DNA from: Pseudomonadota bacterium
Lineage (GTDB): Bacteria > Pseudomonadota > Gammaproteobacteria > Burkholderiales > JAJZQI01
Direction of reading: 5' to 3'
NCBI GenBank assembly: GCA_021851875.1
Contig: JAJZQI010000019.1
Coordinates: forward strand, 1-37,931
Length of the DNA stretch: 37,931 nt
Part shown: in pieces, positions 34,522 to 37,931 of the stretch
How positions within the stretch are numbered: the first letter of the stretch is position 1
How the letters are laid out: the number at the start of each line of letters is the position of its first letter
The notes under the pieces: generated by a model
Seen by the model: the letters and a program-made list of their open reading frames with translations, nothing else
The model's database searches: none
Told to the model about the DNA's origin: nothing
Made by a program: the position numbers and the translations under genes

Positions 34522-35861
34522 TGGATGGCATTCATGTATTGGCGGATGAAAGCGAGGCCGGGCCTGTACTTGACGCCGGTCAGGCGCAGCTGCGACAGCA
34601 GGGCGCGGTGGCCTTCCTTGAGCGTGACGAGCTTGAGGGTGAAATCGTACAGCTCGGGGAACAGCTTGTATTGCCGCAGGCACATGGCCGCGCGGGCCGG
34701 CGTGCCGCGCAGCTGCACGGTGCTGGCCTGGCAGGCGTAGGGGCTGAAGCGTTTGGCGTCGCCGTGGTCGCCCTGGGCGGGGCTGAACTGATCGGCCAGC
34801 AGCTGGCTGAAGCGCAGCGGGTCGAGTTTGCTGCTGTGGATGATCTGATTGACGAAGACGGCGCTGCCGGCCTCGGTTTCGTCATCGACGAACACGGATG
34901 AACTGCCCTCGCAGAAATAGGAGTCGGTCTGGTAGAACTTCTTCGGATCACGGTCGACTCCGCCCCAGCAGCGCATATAGGGGTCAAGCTGGTCGGGGAT
35001 GAGGTAATGGCCGACCTGCTGGGTGGGCATCGGGCTGCGGCTCAGGCGGCTCAGCAGATTGTCGGAATGCTGATTGAGCTGGCTGGTCACTTCCTTCTCG
35101 AACGAAGCCGGAGCGACCGGACGGGCGCGCCAGCGGTTGAGCAGTTCCTCGGCAAAATGGGACGGCACCAGGAAGGCGATCAGCTGATCGTCGATCATGC
35201 GGGCCTCGTTGATGCCGAACACCTGCTGCGCCTCGGTCACGACCGGGCCGCCGCTCATGCCGGCGTTGATGGCGCCGGTAAAGTGGATGAAGGGATAGAG
35301 CGAATGGTCGCGCAGGCCGTTGTAGGTGCCGCCGACGATGGTCAGGCCCAGGTCGCCGGGGTTGCCCAGCGCATAACCGAGCGTGCCCTTGCCGATAGGC
35401 GCGTGGTTAAAGCGCAGCCAGGGCAGATTGCTGCCCTGCCGCTGCACCAGGGCCAGATCGTGCAGTACATCGACGGCCAGCAGTTTGAGGTCGCCGGCCT
35501 CACCGTTTGGGGCGGCGAATTTCAGCTCGTAGGTGTCGGGTTCCAGGGCGTAATCAGACACGACATGGAAATTGGTGATGATGAGGCCGTCGGCGCTGAC
35601 GTAAAAGCCCGAGCCGATGGAGGTTTGCGACTGGGAGCCCTTGACCAGGGTGCGGATTTGCACGATGGACGGTTTGACCGCGGCAAAAATAGCCTGGCCG
35701 CTTTTGTCGTCCGGGGCCGGCTGCGTCAGGGCAGGTGCCGGGCCGGGCGTCGGCGCCGCCGTGAGGGCGGCCTGCGCCGGCAGGCTGACACTGCCCATGA
35801 CACTGCCCAGAAGCGCCGTGCAAACGGCGGTCAGTAAACGGATTGTAGCGGATGTGCGCAT
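34509..35861 (-). CDS. exported trypsin-like serine protease
   Basis: 450 residues. Signal peptide with hydrophobic core at about 8-28 (cut near Ala-Gln-Ala, 29-31), then a Pro/Ala-rich linker to about 50. The HtrA-like chymotrypsin fold has His99 (Thr-Asn-Phe-His-Val-Val), Asp135 (Leu-His-Asp-Leu-Ala-Leu-Val) and Ser203 (Gly-Met-Ser-Gly-Gly-Pro-Val), a complete triad. There is no PDZ domain; instead a C-terminal region of about 200 residues with four cysteines, which may form disulfides. It should act in the periplasm. ATG 35861 has a weak ribosome site. It lies 132 bases after umuC, with no clear terminator between. Confidence 0.88.
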   Translation of the reverse strand: MRTSATIRLLTAVCTALLGSVMGSVSLPAQAALTAAPTPGPAPALTQPAPDDKSGQAIFAAVKPSIVQIRTLVKGSQSQTSIGSGFYVSADGLIITNFHVVSDYALEPDTYELKFAAPNGEAGDLKLLAVDVLHDLALVQRQGSNLPWLRFNHAPIGKGTLGYALGNPGDLGLTIVGGTYNGLRDHSLYPFIHFTGAINAGMSGGPVVTEAQQVFGINEARMIDDQLIAFLVPSHFAEELLNRWRARPVAPASFEKEVTSQLNQHSDNLLSRLSRSPMPTQQVGHYLIPDQLDPYMRCWGGVDRDPKKFYQTDSYFCEGSSSVFVDDETEAGSAVFVNQIIHSSKLDPLRFSQLLADQFSPAQGDHGDAKRFSPYACQASTVQLRGTPARAAMCLRQYKLFPELYDFTLKLVTLKEGHRALLSQLRLTGVKYRPGLAFIRQYMNAIQWKD

Positions 35862-35993
35862 GTTCTTAAGTGTGATCCGGTAAGTATGATTGGTCTGTTG
35901 TTGGGCCGGATTGGTTCATTCGACGCGATATTAAGAGCCTACTGAAATAGGTTCCGATTCATGTTGTATGCCTTTGTAGCAATGTATCACGCT

Positions 35994-37259
35994 CTAAGCC
36001 ACCGAGGGAATATCCTGCCAGCAGGTGGTGTAGGCCGGGCTTTTGTGTTCCTGCCGCATCAGCCATCGTTCCGTGCGCGACGTGCTGGCGGCAAAGCGCA
36101 GGGTATGTGGGCCAAAACGGTGGTTGGCCCGGTCCAGTACCTGCATGAGGGCGGAGTTGGCCGGTGCCGATGGCGCGCTGAACAGGTCGCCGGTCAATGC
36201 CGTCGGCGGCGCGATGTCCAGCAGCATGACGCCGGCCTTGTAGTAGCGGAAGCCGGGCTGGAAAATCTGCCGCAAACCGCGCAGGGCGGCGTCAATCAAC
36301 AGGCGGGTGTCATCGCTCGGATGCGGCAGCGGCACCACGCAGGCGGGTGCATGCTGCAGCGTATGCCCACTGTGCGGGGCGGTCTGGATAAAGACCTGGA
36401 GGCTGCCGGCAACACAGCCCTGCTGCCGCAGTTTTTCCGCCGCGCGGCTGGCGTGATGGGCTATGGCCGGCACCAGGTCTTCCAGCCGGGTCAGCCGCGT
36501 GGCAAACGAGCGGGAGCAGACGATCTGCCGGCGCGGCGCGGGCAGTTCGTCCAGATGCAGGCAATGGTGGCCGTTGAGCTCCCTGACCGTGCGTTCGAGG
36601 GTCACGCCGAACAGTTTGCGGATGCGTTGCGGCGCTGCGTCGCGCAAATGTTGCACGCTGACAATGCCGATCTTCTCCAGCCGGGGTGCCAGGCGGCGGC
36701 CAACACCCCAGACTTCCCGCACCGGCAGGGCATTCAGCAGCCGGTCCTGTTCCTGCTGCGGCAAGGCCGTCAATTCGCATACCCCGGCAAAGGCCGGGTT
36801 GGTTTTGGCGAGGTGATTGGCTATTTTGGCCAGGGTTTTGCTCGGCGCGATACCCACGCCGGTGGGAATGCCTACCCACTGCTTTACCCGCCTGCGGATA
36901 CGCTGGCCCAGTTCGGTGTAGTCACCGGACATGCCGGCGAGATCGAGAAAGGTCTCGTCGATGCTGTAGATCTCCTGCCGCGGCGCGAAACCGCCGACCA
37001 CCTGCATCATGCGTGCGCTCATGTCGCCGTACAGCGCGTAGTTGGAGGAAAAGGCGACGATACCGTGGCGCTTGACCAGGTCGCGTATCTGGAAAAACGG
37101 TACGCCCATCTTGATGCCCAGCGCTTTCACTTCGGCCGAGCGGGCCACCACGCAGCCGTCGTTATTGGATAGTACAACAACGGGGCGGCCTTCCAGCGCC
37201 GGGTTGAATACCCGCTCGCAGGAAACGAAGAAGTTGTTGCCGTCGACCAGAGCGAACAC
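35994..37259 (-). CDS. umuC: DNA polymerase V catalytic subunit UmuC
   Basis: 421 residues (E. coli 422). Y-family translesion polymerase. Catalytic residues Asp6 and Asp101-Glu102 (Tyr-Ser-Ile-Asp-Glu-Thr-Phe) match E. coli numbering; the thumb and little-finger regions are complete (Val-Trp-Gly-Val-Gly-Arg-Arg near 183). Start is GTG 37259 (Val/Met-Phe-Ala-Leu-Val-Asp). It follows umuD after 14 bases. Together with cleaved UmuD it would form Pol V for mutagenic bypass under DNA damage. Confidence 0.97.
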   Translation of the reverse strand: MFALVDGNNFFVSCERVFNPALEGRPVVVLSNNDGCVVARSAEVKALGIKMGVPFFQIRDLVKRHGIVAFSSNYALYGDMSARMMQVVGGFAPRQEIYSIDETFLDLAGMSGDYTELGQRIRRRVKQWVGIPTGVGIAPSKTLAKIANHLAKTNPAFAGVCELTALPQQEQDRLLNALPVREVWGVGRRLAPRLEKIGIVSVQHLRDAAPQRIRKLFGVTLERTVRELNGHHCLHLDELPAPRRQIVCSRSFATRLTRLEDLVPAIAHHASRAAEKLRQQGCVAGSLQVFIQTAPHSGHTLQHAPACVVPLPHPSDDTRLLIDAALRGLRQIFQPGFRYYKAGVMLLDIAPPTALTGDLFSAPSAPANSALMQVLDRANHRFGPHTLRFAASTSRTERWLMRQEHKSPAYTTCWQDIPSVA

Positions 37260-37273
37260 GGAGTTAATCGGAC

Positions 37274-37876
37274 TTATAACTGCCGTACCACGCCAGTCAC
37301 CACGCCCCAGACGGTGAGGTCGGATTCCTGCGGCACATCGATGGGCGGATAGGCGTCGTTACGCGGCAGCAGTTGGACACCCTGTGGCTTGATGGACAGC
37401 TCCTTCACCGTCAGCTCGCCGTTGAGCACGGCAATGACGATCTTGCCGTCTGTCGGCGTAATCGAACGGTCTACCACCAGGATATCGCCTTCGCGAATGC
37501 CCGCACCCACCATGCTGTCGCCCTGCACGCGCACGTAAAACGTGGCGGCCTCGCGTTTGACCAGCAACTGATGCAGGTCAAGTTGCCCGGCCACATAATC
37601 ATCCGCCGGCGAGGGAAAACCGGCCTGCACCTTGCTGCCGAACAGGGGCAGGCGCAGCGGGCGCGGCTGGGACACCGGCCGATAGAACTCGCCGGCCACG
37701 GCCGGGTTGTTCCGGCTGGCGCGATAGGCGGCCAGAAAATCCAGCACCGAGGCCAGCTGGCTTTCCGGTACGCGGACCGGCCGGGTCGGCTCGCCAAAAC
37801 TGCCGCTACCCGCCTTGCGGCCCGCGCCGGCCCGCTGTCCACCGCGCTTTTTGGGGGTGCTTTGATTTGTGTTCAT
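37274..37876 (-). CDS. umuD: UmuD, self-cleaving Pol V accessory protein with N-terminal extension
   Basis: 200 residues against 139 in E. coli. The S24 protease core is intact: cleavage site Ala85-Gly86 (Val-Gln-Ala-Gly-Phe-Pro-Ser-Pro), Ser121 (Gly-Asp-Ser-Met) and Lys158 (Thr-Val-Lys-Glu-Leu), 37 residues apart as in E. coli (Ser60, Lys97). The extra about 60 residues at the front begin with [13 protein letters not shown] and resemble an AT-hook-like basic tail followed by a short helix; similar tails are known in other proteobacterial UmuD homologs. RecA-stimulated self-cleavage would remove the whole tail. No ribosome site precedes the ATG; no LexA box is visible. Confidence 0.93.
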   Translation of the reverse strand: MNTNQSTPKKRGGQRAGAGRKAGSGSFGEPTRPVRVPESQLASVLDFLAAYRASRNNPAVAGEFYRPVSQPRPLRLPLFGSKVQAGFPSPADDYVAGQLDLHQLLVKREAATFYVRVQGDSMVGAGIREGDILVVDRSITPTDGKIVIAVLNGELTVKELSIKPQGVQLLPRNDAYPPIDVPQESDLTVWGVVTGVVRQL

Positions 37877-37883
37877 GAATCAA

Positions 37884-37889
37884 ATTATA
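37884..37889 (-). promoter_or_regulatory. candidate -10 box of umuDC
   Basis: TATAAT on the minus strand ends only 7 bases before the umuD ATG. If it is the -10 box, transcription would begin at or next to the start codon, giving a leaderless message. No -35 match exists because the upstream bases are the homopurine tract. Confidence 0.4.
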
Positions 37890-37892
37890 GAT

Positions 37893-37931
37893 GGGGAAGG
37901 GGGAAGGGGGAAGGGGGAGGGGGGAGGGGGG
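37893..37931. repeat. G-rich homopurine tract
   Basis: From 37893 to the window end the plus strand has only G and A: runs of four to seven G separated by A or AA, about six runs in a row. It fits the pattern for G-quadruplex formation and for slippage-prone repeats, and sits directly upstream of umuD. Its true length is unknown because the window ends in it. Confidence 0.8.

Noticed and set aside
34522-34683. Longer start for the FHA protein
   Set aside because: The extra residues are a shadow of the protease gene; the FHA fold begins right after the ATG at 34521.
35961-37172. 403-residue plus-strand frame across umuC
   Set aside because: Antisense to umuC, which has all catalytic residues at E. 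coli numbering.
37877-37931. LexA box upstream of umuD
   Set aside because: No CTGT-N8-ACAG pattern is present in the 55 bases available; it may lie beyond the window.
1-37931. CRISPR arrays, prophage or insertion sequences
   Set aside because: No regularly spaced repeats, cas genes, integrases or transposases are seen; the only repeat cluster (25763-25855) is too short and irregular.

Overview
The window is a stretch of chromosome from a Gram-negative bacterium, most likely a betaproteobacterium of the order Neisseriales. That placement is an inference from gene order (yhdP - nitrilase - tldD; suhB / trmJ - cysE - iscR - two cysteine desulfurases - iscU - iscA - hscB - hscA - fdx - iscX), from protein sequence flavour and from a G+C content that looks near 60% by eye. 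No plasmid, phage or transposase gene is visible. Nearly all the sequence is packed with genes.

Layout. (1) 280-6983, plus strand: a tightly overlapped operon of a YhdP/AsmA-like envelope protein, a small exported protein, a nitrilase-family amidase and the TldD metalloprotease. (2) 7238-10086, plus: a Lys/Ala-rich DUF2934 protein, a two-CBS-domain protein and a large protein of unknown function. (3) 16228-10097, minus: a toxin-antitoxin pair (Phd/YefM-type antitoxin, VapC PIN toxin) that overlaps mutS, then mog, a second large unknown protein and a carboxylesterase. The two large unknown proteins are paralogs that share three cysteines at identical residue numbers and a split PilZ-like signature. 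(4) suhB (minus) and trmJ (plus) diverge, followed by cysE and the iron-sulfur cluster assembly locus to 25542. Three sequences closely matching the IscR type 1 operator lie before cysE and iscR. (5) tRNA-Arg(ACG) with its own promoter and terminator, then a repeat cluster and a strongly AT-rich leader before an outer-membrane beta-barrel gene. (6) 27231-33507, plus: TetR repressor, RND adaptor, RND pump and outer-membrane factor, apparently one operon behind a palindromic operator. (7) 37876-33583, minus: umuD, umuC, then an exported trypsin-like protease overlapping an FHA-domain membrane protein. The window ends in a G-rich homopurine tract just upstream of umuD.

How the parts work together. 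The isc locus is a complete cluster-building system: cysteine supply (CysE), sulfur donors (IscS and a NifS-like relative), scaffold (IscU), A-type carrier (IscA), the HscB/HscA chaperones, ferredoxin and IscX, with IscR as the sensor-repressor. Operator sequences suggest that cysteine synthesis is brought into the same feedback loop. The tetR-RND operon looks like a self-limiting drug or solvent exporter. The most unusual points are the mutS gene lying inside a toxin-antitoxin transcription unit and the paired PilZ-like proteins of unknown function.
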